A stretch of DNA of 64,000 nt from Carposina sasakii (taxonomy: Eukaryota > Arthropoda > Insecta > Lepidoptera > Carposinidae), in the NCBI GenBank assembly GCA_014607495.2, contig CP053160.1, forward strand, positions 2,728,001-2,792,000, read 5' to 3'. This document shows, piece after piece, positions 24,245-35,165 of the stretch (positions within the stretch are counted from its first letter, which is position 1; each line of letters starts with the position of its first letter). The position numbers were made by a program, and so were the translations under genes. Below the pieces are notes generated by a model that worked only from the letters and a program-made list of their open reading frames with translations, was not told where the DNA came from and made no database searches.

Positions 24245-25100
24245 AACTAATATAATATTCTTTGTGTACGGTCGTCTGCTTACTAATTAAGCGCATAATG
24301 CAATAGAATCGATAGTTGACCACTTCAACTCAACTCAAGTAAAACTTTCAGTCATGAGTTAATTTTAGAAAGCTTAAGATGTTTGTTGCTGTTTCAAGCT
24401 TAAATTGCCGAATGGATTCTGATGAAACTTGACAATAACAATAAGTACTTAACAAACAACACTTGGGCTTAAGGCGGTGTGATCAGACAAAAGAGGCATT
24501 TTAGAATCGATTTTTTAAATACTTGTCCGATTACCACAGTTCTAATTTTTTTATATGTTATTATTTATATCTTTATCTAGTTTGTGGCCAACGTGGAAAC
24601 TCAATTACTTAAAAAATTCTCGATAGAATTTTGATTTGAAAATTAGCTTTTTTACGTTCTTATAAGCGATATATCTTGAAAACTATTGTGAATATCAACA
24701 CGAAACTTGCATAGTTGTATAGCGCTTTATCAGATCTAGTTTATGGCCAAAGTACATTTTTTGTAAATTTTGTAGATAATTAACAATTAATAAAAACACA
24801 TCTACAACTACGCTGTGTTCTAATCCTTGCAAGTCTTCAATCCAGTCTCGCTCGGTCTAACTTGCATCAGTCTCGTCTCAGTACCGCCGTGACCACTGTC
24901 AACGCCGGTTCTGTGCTTGTTTTTTCGCGCGCAAATACATAATATAAAATACTATATTTATTTAGTAAGTAGACTTGGGAAATCGTAGTGTAACAAAAGT
25001 TACAAAAAAGAGAGACCTTACGTAAAAAAGACTTACGTAGAAAACGTTAAGTACCTACCTACATAGATACTTTATAGTATGTTTTAGATTGTACTAACGC
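24245..25100. other. No recognised feature
   Basis: AT-rich. No reading frame or repeat copy that I can support. Confidence 0.4.
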
Positions 25101-25104
25101 CCGC

Positions 25105-25168
25105 CCACGGCTTTGCCCGTGTGAGAGTGCATTACTTCCGTGCGAAGCCGAGGCGGGTCCCTAGTTAC
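25105..25168 (-). repeat. Short Lep-type terminal fragment
   Basis: 'cgcccgcccacggctttgcc' and 'tccgtgcgaagccgaggcgg' are the ends of a Lep-type element with the middle missing. Confidence 0.45.
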
Positions 25169-25551
25169 ATTATAAACCTTCCTTGTCTTACTTTATCTAT
25201 TAAAAAAACCGCATCAAAAAAAACCGTTCCCTAGTTTGAAAGATCTAAGCATAACTATACATAGAGACAGACATCAGAAAGCGACTTTGTTTTATAATAT
25301 GTAGTGATTTCGTATTTAAAAATGATATTCATAAGTAGGTAATTATGTTACGTGTCTATTTTACCATTTCTACCTAGTATAATTTTATTTATCTACTTAG
25401 TTTTTTTAGATCCACAAAATCCCGGGAAAAAAATCCGGGATTTTTCCGAACATTTTGTGCAAAAGTTTACGTGTGTTAGTATAGTCCTCTTTATGACATT
25501 AAACTGCAAATAACTTAGTATCAATAGCAAATATAACAAGTAGCAGTATAT

Positions 25552-25817
25552 ACAGGGTGTAACAAAAAGGGTATGGTAAGCGAAATACTATAAAAACAAC
25601 CCACTGTAGATAACATATCCCGAAATTTTTAGACTAGTAATCGCATGTTTATTTTTCAAGATTGTGTGTTCATAATATTCCTGAGTGGGTTAGGTGTCTC
25701 CATACTATCTGGACAAATAAATATGTGATTTTTAGTCTCAAATTTTGGTGATAGGTTCTTTATAGTGGGTTATATTCATAGCTTTTCGGTTAACATACCC
25801 TTTTTGTTACACCCTGT
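25552..25817. mobile_element. 266-bp MITE with perfect 24-bp TIRs
   Basis: The left end 'acagggtgtaacaaaaaggg' plus 'tatg' (25552-25575) is exactly matched by its reverse complement at 25794-25817. Flanks are 'atat' on both sides. Related remnants are at 39967-40152, 56277-56315 and 61950-62152. Confidence 0.85.
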
Positions 25818-25919
25818 ATATACACCACTTTGGGGGATAATGGGCGTGACTATTATGTATACATATATGTATATGATTTCAAATTGTTTCGAACATAAAT
25901 CCCTAAGTTGCCCGCGAAT

Positions 25920-26230
25920 CCCTAGCTGTCCCGCGACTTCGTCCGCGTGAAGTAGTGACTTTCGGCAGCATTTTAAATTTTTTTAGGCTAATTATTTTGC
26001 AAGTAAAACACATGTACATTAAAATAAGTTATTGAGCTTATTTAAGTACATTTTTATATGCGACGTTTTTAGTACGACTTTTACGATTTTTAAAAAAGCT
26101 GTTTGTTGCATATTGTCCTACTTGATAATCATTATGAAGTTGTACTCGCATATTTGTAGTGAGACAAAACTTTTAAAAATGACGTAATTTCCATACAAAC
26201 TTTCATCTTACATCCCTTTTTTGCATATGG
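25920..26230 (-). repeat. Lep-type repeat fragment left of the LINE
   Basis: 'cccgcgacttcgtccgcgtg' at its left end and 'gacgtaatttccatacaaac' at about 26180. The latter segment is also present to the right of the LINE at about 28916, so these are two separate copies. Confidence 0.55.
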
Positions 26231-26311
26231 CGCGCAGTGCTTGGCAAGTTTCTTACTTAATTCTCTGTATTGTTCTGTTCTATATTTTTATTTTCTGAGC
26301 CCTAAGCTTTT

Positions 26312-28815
26312 AAGAGTAAGAATAAGAATAAGAATATTTATTGTTCGTAGATACAGGTAATTGAAGGTAGGTGTTATGCAAATTACAGTGCTCTGTATCT
26401 TGCCCATACTGAGCTTACAAACATGAAAAATTAGTCCATTACATTATATAATCAAATAGCACAAATCAATAACAAACAAAATAACCAGTGCAGTATTCAA
26501 ACAAAGTAAAATCAACCATAAGCATGACAAAATCAATAATCTAACTCGTTTGTTAGGTACGTAAACATGTCAGATAATAAGCAAATAAGTAACAAATATA
26601 CACATACAAATGGTCAAGTGCTAATAAATAAGTTTCAAGCAACATAGAAATTCAGTAAGTATGTCAAAAAGATGTCAAAATACAAATGGTCAAGTGCTAA
26701 GAAATAAGTTTCAAGCAACATTGAAATTCAGGTATGTCAAATGGTATCTAATAGGTAATAACAAAGTAGGCAGATTATAAGAATACATTTAAAAAAATTA
26801 ATTAAAAAATTACATAACTTATTACAAATGTGAATTTGGCAGGAAGGATGACAAATCATAGAAACATTTAGTAATCAAGTATTGCTTTAATCTAGATTTA
26901 AACAGGGTCAAGGATTTTATTTCTTTAATCTCAAACGGAAGTCTGTTATAAATTTTTGGCGCCATAAGTAATATACTTTTCCGTTTCAAAGCTGTGTTAT
27001 AAAGGGGTGTTAGCAAATTATTTTTTGTTTGAGCCAGACGTTGAGAATGGTATATTTCTTTGGGGAATAATAATGGATTCTTTTTTATGAATACGGCCAC
27101 TTCGTAAATATAAATACTTGTTACAGTTAGCAAATTCAGCGAACAAAAGTGTGGCGCACAACTGTCAGTTTTTTTTAGTCGACAGATAGCCCTAATACAT
27201 CGTTTTTGGGCTTTAAAAACTTGGCTTATATCCGACGAATTACCCCAAAATATAATGCCGTATTTCAATCTTGAAGAGACTAAACCATGGTACGCAGTTA
27301 ATAACGTGTCCCTATTGGATATTTTAGACAGCTCATATAATGCATATGAGCACTGACCCAGTTTCTTTAATAACTCTTCAATGTGAGGTTTCCAATTAAA
27401 TTTTTCGTCAATATGCAGTCCTAAAAATTTTGTAACTTTGGCAGTTAATACCGATTCATTTTTATAGTTAATATTAATAGGATTTGGTTGTGATCTTTGA
27501 TGAAATTGCATGATCGTTGTCTTTGATAGATTAACCTTTAGATTATTTTTATCAAGCCATGTGATAACACTTCTTAGGGCTCTATTAATATCGCGCTCGT
27601 GATCATCTAGGTTTACATTTTCAATTATTATTGTACTATCGTCGGCAAAAAGAGTAACAGGAAAAGGATACTGAGTGGTAAATCGTTAATATAAATTAAG
27701 AAGAGTAAAGGTCCCAGTACGCTGCCCTGGGGGACCCCAAATTTTACATTGCGTATATTAGATGTATAAGTTTCCTGATGCCTTGTTCTTAGATCAATTC
27801 GTGTTATCTCAGCATGCTGCGTTCTATTAGTCAGATATGACTGCATCAGATCCAGGACATTACCTCGGATACCATATTTTTCAAGTTTTAACAAGAGTAT
27901 GCGATGATCTACAAAATCAAATGCTTTAGTCATATCTAAATAAAGGGCACATACCGGATTTTCTCCTATCCATATTATTCAAAATAGTCCCCAGGAAATT
28001 GAAAATTGCTGTATCAATAGACATATTCTTCCTAAATCCTTTCTGCTCTTTCGTCAACATACCGTGCTTTTCGAGAAATGAGTAAAGACAGGTGAATATG
28101 ACCCTCTCAAATATTTTTGAAAAAACTGGCACTAGAGCAATAGGTCTATAATTTTCCACATTGTCTCTTTCTCCTTTGTTCTTAAATAGAGGCTTAATTA
28201 CGGAGTGTTTAAGCTTATCAGGGAATACTCCTGCACTAATGGACATATTAATAATATGGCTCATATGTGGAGACAGTATAGAAGCTACATGTTTGACAAC
28301 ATTGGTAGCTATTCCATCATAACCAACACTTTTTGAGTTTTTTAAACTACTTATAATCTTCAAATCTCATGTGGCACTACGGGTGATATGAATAAAGTGA
28401 ATGGACTCATGTTTATACTTACGCTTGACATCACATCAGATGAAACTGCGCCTATTTGATCGATGTAATAATTATTAAAATTATTCGCGATATTTGTAGG
28501 ATTGGTTTCAATGCTTTTGACTTCTGAAACCGGACTTTGTTCTTAGTTTGGTTATTGTTTCACGTGGCTTATTGTATTTTTGCCTATTGATGAGGTTCCA
28601 GGTCGCTTTCGACTTGCACGTTGAGGACTTTATAGCATGATTATTTTGGGCACGCTGAGTCAGCCTAGCTGAGTACGATTTTAAGACCTCTTTGCTATGT
28701 GCTGAGTTAGAAGTTCGATGTTTCCATAACAACTCTCGCTTTTTCTTGGAGCATTTTTTAATTCCTTCTGTGCTTTTTCCGATGTCATCACACAAAATTT
28801 TTCACCCCCTATTTT
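26312..28815 (-). mobile_element. 5'-truncated CR1/Jockey-group LINE
   Basis: It carries reverse-transcriptase sequence on the minus strand and ends at its 3' side in (attctt)n, seen here as 'aagaataagaataagaata' at 26319-26338. The endonuclease and any ORF1 are missing; the 5' break is near 28800-28815. It is flanked on both sides by Lep-type repeat sequence. Confidence 0.85.
26822..28795 (-). pseudogene. LINE reverse transcriptase remnant, frameshifted
   Basis: Reading from 28795 down, there is a linker region (28508-28795) and then the RT domain: YDGIATNVVK, NVENYRPIALVPVFSKIFER and EQKGFRKNMS (27926-28363). A frameshift follows, then MTKAFDFVDHRILLLKL and FGVPQGSVLGPLLFLIYIND (27628-27933). 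After another shift near 27650 the catalytic motif FADD is read, with NLKVNLSKT. The C-terminal region, TKFLGLHIDEKFNWKPHIEE to LYNTALKRKS and NRLPFEIKEI, fills 26822-27511. At least three breaks make it non-functional. The clade is judged from motif style only. Confidence 0.85.
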
Positions 28816-28829
28816 TAGCTCCTTTAGGG

Positions 28830-29107
28830 TATTCTTTTACAAACTTTGAATGTCGTATTTGTTTATATATAATGAAAAGCCTAAAAAATAAGTTTTAAGC
28901 TTCTAGCTTAAAAATGACGTAATTTCCATACAAACTTTCATCCACTATTTCAACCACTTACATCTCTTTTTTAGATTAAAAAGTAGCCTATGTCCTTTCT
29001 CAGGCTCTAGACTATCTCTGTACCAAATTTCATTTAAATCGGTTCAGTAGTTTAGGCGTGATTGCGTAACACAGAGACAGACAGAGTTACTTTCGCATTT
29101 ATAATCC
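28830..29107 (-). repeat. Lep-type repeat fragment right of the LINE
   Basis: 'gacgtaatttccatacaaac', 'ttaaatcggttcagtagttt' and 'acagagacagacagagttac' up to 'ttcgcatttataat'. Confidence 0.6.
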
Positions 29108-29294
29108 GAAGGAAGAATTTGAAGATCATACTTTAATACCACTTTGGGGTAGAAGAGTTATAAATAATAATGTGTATTATCCAGCAACTGCAACCTATAA
29201 CCGATCATAGTTATTTGTTTAGGAGATATTTTTAATTGCACATCAAATAAATAATCGCCCATCAATTTAATCTCATCTTTTATATACTTTATTA

Positions 29295-29500
29295 CATACA
29301 TACATACATATAATCACGCCTTTATCCCTTACGGGATAGGCAGAGTACCAAGGGCCGATAGAACCACATGGTGCCACTTCTGACCAATTTTGAGGGTATA
29401 GTTGAGATATACAAGTTCGGTTAGTAGTGACAGATGGTCAGCCCATCGCCTACAAAATATCAAGACCCTCTTGTACTCCTCTACTGACTTGTACAGTATG
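29295..29500. repeat. Repeat with 'aatcacgcctttatcccttac' head, copy 2
   Basis: It has the same head as 2645-2722. The core 29374-29457 is the reverse complement of 2723-2806. Confidence 0.65.
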
Positions 29501-29788
29501 CCCTTTATATACTTTATTACAGCAATTAAATTATTTTAGTACAAATAAACTCAATGTTTTACAAAACAACTACAGCAGATAATTCGAAAATACATAATAT
29601 CAGCCCAACATAAACTGTTTTCCTTGAATGCAAGACAAATTAATACCTTTTGGTACAAAAATACTACAATCTCATCATAAATACTGACTGCACATCAAAT
29701 TAACCTTAGCGCACAACTAGTATAAGACGAATGACGTTTTGTCGGTGTAACAGTTCCCTTTCCATACAATGATAAAAATAATAAGTTA

Positions 29789-29875
29789 GGTTAGGTTAGA
29801 GTATGACAAACAACGCACGAGCCGAGCGAGCGGAATGAGCGTGCCGCGGCAGCTGCCGGCGAAGTTTCAGAATCG
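29789..29875 (+). repeat. TTAGG run plus 'cgagcgagcgga' repeat
   Basis: About three GGTTA units ('agttaggttaggttagag') precede 'tatgacaaacaacgcacgag' and 'ccgagcgagcggaatgagcg'. The same unit with more TTAGG copies is at 32243-32345. Confidence 0.7.
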
Positions 29876-29879
29876 AATT

Positions 29880-30515
29880 GATGAAACGATATTTTAGTGT
29901 TGATCTCACTCATTATGTTATGTTTTGTTTATTTAATTCGGCCTTAGAAAATGGCTTAAAAACATAAATTGTACCAAAAGACGATTTAAAAAAGCCAGTT
30001 ACGCTCAAAAAGTTCAAAAACCTGATCAACCCTAATAGAGAGTCACAAGTGATCCAAAAAACAGCTATGTATCACACAATAACCAATAAACCCATTTAAC
30101 TAGTCGATATCGTCCGATACAATTGGCGCGGAAAACAAACATTAGGTACGGATAATCAAAATAAAAATGCATTTCCTGCGAGTTATAATATTGTCGTGTA
30201 ACTCAGCCCTATAGTACTTGTTCAGCATTCCAGTATTTGCCTGGCTGTCACCTACACCCTGTAAATTTTTTAATTATATTTACAATTTACGCAGTAAGCA
30301 ACCCAGTTACAAAATTGATAATACAGGAAAGAAATTAAAATCCCGGCAATTAATCCCGAAATCAACCAGAATACGGATGGCGACAGAATAAGGACGTCCG
30401 CGGCAGATTGCGCTGGTTGCGGGGGGCGCCCCGCAGTTACGTCTACCTCAACCCCCTCAAATACCTAAAATTCGTCTATTGGAGCGCCTTAAAGTTCGCA
30501 CTTCGCATGGACGAA
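29880..30515. other. No recognised feature
   Basis: A GC-rich patch at 30400-30440 ('cgctggttgcggggggcgcc') stands out, but no gene or repeat copy is recognised. Confidence 0.4.
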
Positions 30516-30519
30516 GTCG

Positions 30520-30872
30520 CAGACATCTATATCTATACATATAATAAAAATGTAACGGATCGCTGTCTGTACATGGAAGATATATGAGAAAAAATATTAT
30601 AGGAGACCTTTATCAAAGCAATAGATCCCAAAACGATGATTTTTGGAATTTTTGTCGGTTTGTCTGTTTGTCAGTTTGTCTGTTTGTCTGTGCGTTTGTG
30701 CACGCTAATCTCAGAAATGGCTGGATCGCTTTCGATGCAGTTTTTATTGTGACGGATCCCACTTAACATATAGACTACTTTTTATCCCGGGAAAATGTTT
30801 TTATCCCGGATAATTTCGACATTTTGTTTTTTCTGTAGTCCACGCGTACGGAGTCGCGGGCGTCCACTATTA
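30520..30872 (+). repeat. Lep-type repeat, long variant
   Basis: It begins 'tatacatataataaaaatgt', then 'aacggatcgctgtctgtaca', a 'gtctgtttgtcagtttgtct' run, 'tttttatcccgggaaaatgt' and ends 'gagtcgcgggcgtccacta'. It is the inverse of 3385-3708. Confidence 0.7.
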
Positions 30873-31254
30873 GCCATTATATCCTAAATTAAGACAGGAA
30901 GTAGAGTAAAGGAAGGTAGCTCTACCAAGTTCATATTTTATTTTGTAGGTAAATAAAAGGAATAATAAACATCGTTAGTGGACTGTGTACGTCTAAGAAT
31001 GAAGGCGTAACATGACGAGAATAATATTATGTTTCGTGCTCGGAATCTATGATTTCAGTGTTCGGTAAGTAGCAAGAAACTATAAAAAAGATACAACGAC
31101 AAGGTAAAACAATAGACACCACAACTCTGTTTTGGGTAGTTGCGGATTTTCAGTTTTTTTATGAATATGAGCTTTTGTTAGATAAGGTGCAAAATAATTA
31201 ATAATAAGCGGCGCTAGGCTTTGAGGACTGTGGGACCCATGCTTTTCTTCGGGG

Positions 31255-31535
31255 CAATCGGATGACAGATGTTAATTTTCTGTTTTCCTTCACATTTGAG
31301 GATTATGTGGAGGGTGATATGCATCTGCTGAAATTGCATGTTTTCTACTGTTTAAGTCATGTGCGGATTTTAAAATATTCTGAAATTGTAATCTGCTATA
31401 CCAGAGGTGGGTTGGCGTCAGATAGGGAGCCGGCCGTGAAACAAACATCAAATCCTTGGTAATATCAGTTTTAGAAGAAACCATAGTGAGCCGACTCCAC
31501 AAATAATGCGATAAGGGCAGGAAGATGCTGATGCA
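31255..31535 (+). mobile_element. Decayed RTE-type LINE tail
   Basis: 'gagccgactccacaaataat' and 'aagggcaggaagatgctgat' match the end of the LINE copies at 19021 and 47219. The 140-residue minus-strand frame at 31290-31712 is antisense to it. Confidence 0.45.
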
Positions 31536-31819
31536 ACTGTTCAAGTAAGTTATGAATAGAACATTTACAGGAAAATCATAATTAAATAGAAAATAATAAA
31601 CAGCATTTCCTCCCATCAAGGTTAACCTCAGGCCAAGGTCAAGAAGAATATCGAAGAGATCCTCGCATTCATATTCTATATGGCGACGTGTCTGACCCAG
31701 AAACTGCTTCAATATTACCCTTATAACACTCTAATAGAGCTCAGGGTTGTATAAAGGCCATATGGATGTAAAAAAGCTCGTATATCTATCAAGATCAATA
31801 TTCCCATGCTAATCGACTT

Positions 31820-32677
31820 TATGTATATGTCGTGGCCATATCGTAGAATTGATCATTTCATGAAATGGTCGAGCATTTCATGAAATGGTCGCATTTCATG
31901 AAAAGTTCAACTGTCTATTGGCCACATCATGATATGGTTTGGGCAGATCGATGATTAAAAATCGTTTCTCGATATGGGCAACTAAACGCCCGATCATTTC
32001 ATGAAGTGGTCAAGATTATTGATCATATCGTAAAATAGTTACATGAATCACCGGTAGAGGCGCTGCGCGTGTTTTATTTATGTGTGAAGATGGCGGATTT
32101 TTCTTTTTAGGTTATAAAACAAATTAAAGAGAGTAGGGTGACTATGCAGAAGAAGTTCACGGATAGTGTGTTATATTGTATAATGTATATTAGACTTAAT
32201 GGTGGTTTATAATAATATTGTTAAACAAAAACCTTAGATTACGATAGGTTAGGTTAGGTTAGGTTAGACTATGACAAATGACGCACGAGCCGAGCGAGCG
32301 GAGCGAGCGTGCCCAGGCAGCGTCCGGCGATGTGCCAGATGCGAATCGCTTTTGTAAAGTCTTTTATGTTTTTAAATATTATATTGTGAAAATATCACAT
32401 AAATAATAGCAAAAAAATCATACCATCATACCTTATGGTATACTTATATATGGTGTACGGTATATATTATTTATATAAGCTCTTACCACATTCGGATTTT
32501 ATGGACATCCTGTTAATACGATTTGGCCAAACGTGGATGACAAAATCGTGAAATGTAGACGATTTAACGATCTGGTCAAATTGAATTGGCCACTTCATGA
32601 AATGCGACCACTTCATGAAATGCTCGACCATTTCATGAAATGATCAATTTAACAATATGGCCACGACATATACATAC
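31820..32677. mobile_element. DNA element with TTCATGAA-repeat TIRs
   Basis: The ends 'tatatgtcgtggccatat' form inverted repeats of about 85 bp. Each arm holds three tandem copies of the palindrome 'catttcatgaaatg' separated by 'gtcgag' or 'gtcg'. The interior has more partial copies (31920-32045) and carries the TTAGG-containing repeat at 32243-32345. No transposase is visible, so it is non-autonomous, about 858 bp. Confidence 0.72.
32243..32345 (+). repeat. TTAGG run plus 'cgagcgagcgga' repeat, nested
   Basis: About four to five GGTTA units ('aggttaggttaggttaggtt') precede 'actatgacaaatgacgcacg' and 'agcgagcggagcgagcgtgc'. Same unit as 29789-29875. Confidence 0.75.
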
Positions 32678-32956
32678 TTAGATCTTATGGATGGTTAAAC
32701 TTAGGTACTTACTTGCGGAGAAAGATTTATTTAATCCGTTTGGCTGTTCTTTCTGTTGATTTGGTTTTTTTTTTTTTCATTATACAAAATAATAGATAAG
32801 TAATTCAAATTAAATTAATATATCTATCTTACTTCCTACTTATTTTTGAATAAGTTTGTGAAAATGTCGAGATGTTTATTTTTGCAAACAATAAAGAACG
32901 GATGAATTTGACAGTTAACTTCTTCAGAATTACCATAGAATTACACATATCTATAG

Positions 32957-33408
32957 ATAGGGCGTCTATTACTTCGGGGCATTGTAAACGCGCCCTGGTA
33001 TGTAAGGAATGACGACCTCCATCGGGACCTCAAAGTGGACATGGTCGTAAAAGTTATAAAAAAATACGCAGAAGCTCATGAAAAAAGGCTTCACCAGCAT
33101 GTGAATGTCGAGGCTATCCAGCTTCTTGACAACACGGACATAGTCAGGAGGCTTAAAAGGACAAAACCTTTTGAGTTAGTGCATTAAATTAGTGATATAG
33201 TGCAGTGGGTGCTAATTTTAAAGAACACATGAACAAAGTGACTTCCCCTTAATAGTGACAATAAGAAAAGTGCCGATGGACACGTTCTTAGTTTTACACG
33301 GTTTAGCAATTTAAGTTAGATAAAAATTACTTATTAGTCTAATTAGGCTAGATTGTAATTTTAATGAATTATCTGTTCGTCACGGATAATAGATTAAGAA
33401 AAAAAAAA
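32957..33408 (+). mobile_element. 5'-truncated Jockey LINE 3' end
   Basis: Codons 32978-33187 read GIVNAPWYVRNDDLHRDLKV, then HEKRLHQHVNVEAIQLLDN and VRRLKRTKPFELVH before a TAA. That is the familiar C-terminus of Jockey-clade reverse transcriptase proteins. A 3' UTR of about 200 bp leads to a poly(A) run at 33399-33408. Only the last 69 residues survive. Confidence 0.85.
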
Positions 33409-33409
33409 C

Positions 33410-33714
33410 AGGCACAGAACATTATTATAGGTACCTACTCTGGAATGGTGTAAAGACAAAATTATTTTTATTTGGTAAAAAATTATTTACAAGCCATTAT
33501 AGGCATTTCTCGGCACGCAATAAATACCCATTTATTTCGAGATAGGCGTGTTTATCCCGTTGGAGGAGGAAACACAAAAACCTTAGAATTTGGAGTCATT
33601 AATAAATTATGCAGCCCTAAGAGCCCTTATCTTGCCCTTATCTTAAGGTCACACAAAGTGTTGTATTTGCGACAGGGGAATTGAAATTTTGTGTAAAGAT
33701 TTGTACAATACTAG
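33410..33714. other. No recognised feature
   Basis: A 70-residue plus-strand frame at 33472-33684 has no homologue that I can see. Confidence 0.4.
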
Positions 33715-33862
33715 TGGACGCCCACGACTACGTCCGCGTGAACTGCAGGAAAAAAACATAATGTCGAATTATTATTTAAAAAAAAACATATAAAGTTTTT
33801 TCGGGCTTTAGACTAGTTTTGTTGTGTGAGTCGGACAGACAGACAGAGTTCGCATGCATAAT
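33715..33862 (-). repeat. Lep-type repeat fragment
   Basis: 'gtggacgcccacgactacgt' and 'ccgcgtgaactgcaggaaaa' followed by 'gagtcggacagacagacaga'. Confidence 0.55.
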
Positions 33863-33864
33863 AT

Positions 33865-34665
33865 GTATCAGTAAAATAAATATCTGTATAGGTAGAAGCT
33901 TTACATGGAATATGTTTTTTTTTCGATTATTTTTAGAACACAGCAATGTTTTTTATAGATATTTAAGACCGTCAATAATTTTTGGATGAATAAACTGATC
34001 AAAGATAGTCAACAATAAAATGTGTGGTAAATACAACCATTAGTTATATCATTACAAGCATTATCTTGCTTCAGCCTGAAGCGGAGAATTTACGGCGAAC
34101 GTGACGCTGGCCGGCGGGAAGAGGATGAGCTGGATATAGATATGAGTAGATAAATGACCCCTTTTTTCAATTAAAAAAAAAAGGCAGAGAAAAATGTGCA
34201 CATGACTTGCCCTCTATAAACATGTTATGTTTTGGATTTGCTGGAAGTAATCTCTTGAAGAGATAAGCTCGCCTTGGTATATTCTCTATGTAACTATTGT
34301 CCAATATTTATGTCTATTTTTGTGATTCAGGTACTTCATGGATTTTGTATTCTATAAATATCATAAGCATTTTTTTCTTGGCTGGTTTACAAGGATATTC
34401 TGTTATCTATATCGTATGCCCTCGGCTGTAAAAAGGAACATGTCTTCCTTCCGTAAAATGTACTTCCGAGTGGTATCTACTAGTATGTTCATCTATGTCC
34501 TGAATGAAGCCTTTGGTCATAAATCTTCAATTTCGTCGACATCGGAGCCCTTTATGGCCTATTAGGGGCTCTTAGAAGGGGTTTTTAATTCCTCTTGCCA
34601 ATATGACTTGGTAGATATCTAATAGACGTTTTGCATTTTATTTTACAAGTATTATAAGTAATATA
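33865..34665. other. No recognised feature
   Basis: No gene or repeat identified. The frame at 34338-34565 looks like chance. Confidence 0.4.
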
Positions 34666-34667
34666 GG

Positions 34668-34732
34668 GTAGGTACCCTACTGGGATTCGAACCCAAGAAC
34701 CTTTCGTTTTACTAACAACCGTGACTTCATGT
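34668..34732 (-). repeat. tRNA-SINE head remnant
   Basis: The minus strand contains 'ttcttgggttcgaatcccag', a B-box, followed by 'tagggtacc'. The A-box half is too diverged to assign. Confidence 0.5.
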
Positions 34733-34734
34733 TT

Positions 34735-35070
34735 GTCTTTCTATCAACATAGTGCAGCAAATAACATACGAAACTTTACCATTCCCCGCGATAAGGAAAC
34801 TAAAATAAAAATAAAAGTTAACCTGAAATTGGTTCCGGAGAGTTCTGAACTGAAGTGGGGCTGACCTGTCTCCTGAAAGTCCGATGGGGTTTGTGTAGGA
34901 ATACTGGCAAATACTAAAGTATAGGGAATACTAAGGTATAGTGTTTATGAGTATTAGTGGAGTATATTGCTACAACTGGGGTTTTATAGGTAGTATAGTG
35001 CACTGTAAAAATAATTTCGTGTGTATTCCGAGACTTTTGTGTTTCACATGTTCTAAATTAGAACACTTAT
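34735..35070. other. No recognised feature
   Basis: 'aatactaaagtatagggaat' and 'actaaggtatagtgtttatg' near 34910-34945 form a small imperfect direct repeat. Nothing else is seen. Confidence 0.4.
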
Positions 35071-35074
35071 ATTG

Positions 35075-35163
35075 ATACTTATATTGATAAAGCTTTATAT
35101 ATTTGTAAGCTATTAGAACTTCTAATAGCTTACAAATATATAAAGCTTTATCAATATAAGTAT
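35075..35163. repeat. Perfect 89-bp palindrome
   Basis: Arms 35075-35118 and 35120-35163 are exact reverse complements, 44 bp each, around a single central C at 35119. Each arm contains 'tattgataaagctttatat'. It abuts the TA flanking the next element. Confidence 0.95.
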
Positions 35164-35165
35164 TA

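Noticed and set aside
31290..31712. 140-residue minus-strand open frame as a membrane protein
   Set aside because: It overlaps a decayed RTE LINE tail on the opposite strand. Similar antisense peptides occur at 19229-19462 over another copy of that LINE.
31830..31915. CRISPR-like array (repeated catttcatgaaatg)
   Set aside because: The host is a eukaryote, spacers are only a few bases, and the same array occurs inverted at the other end of an element, so these are transposon termini.
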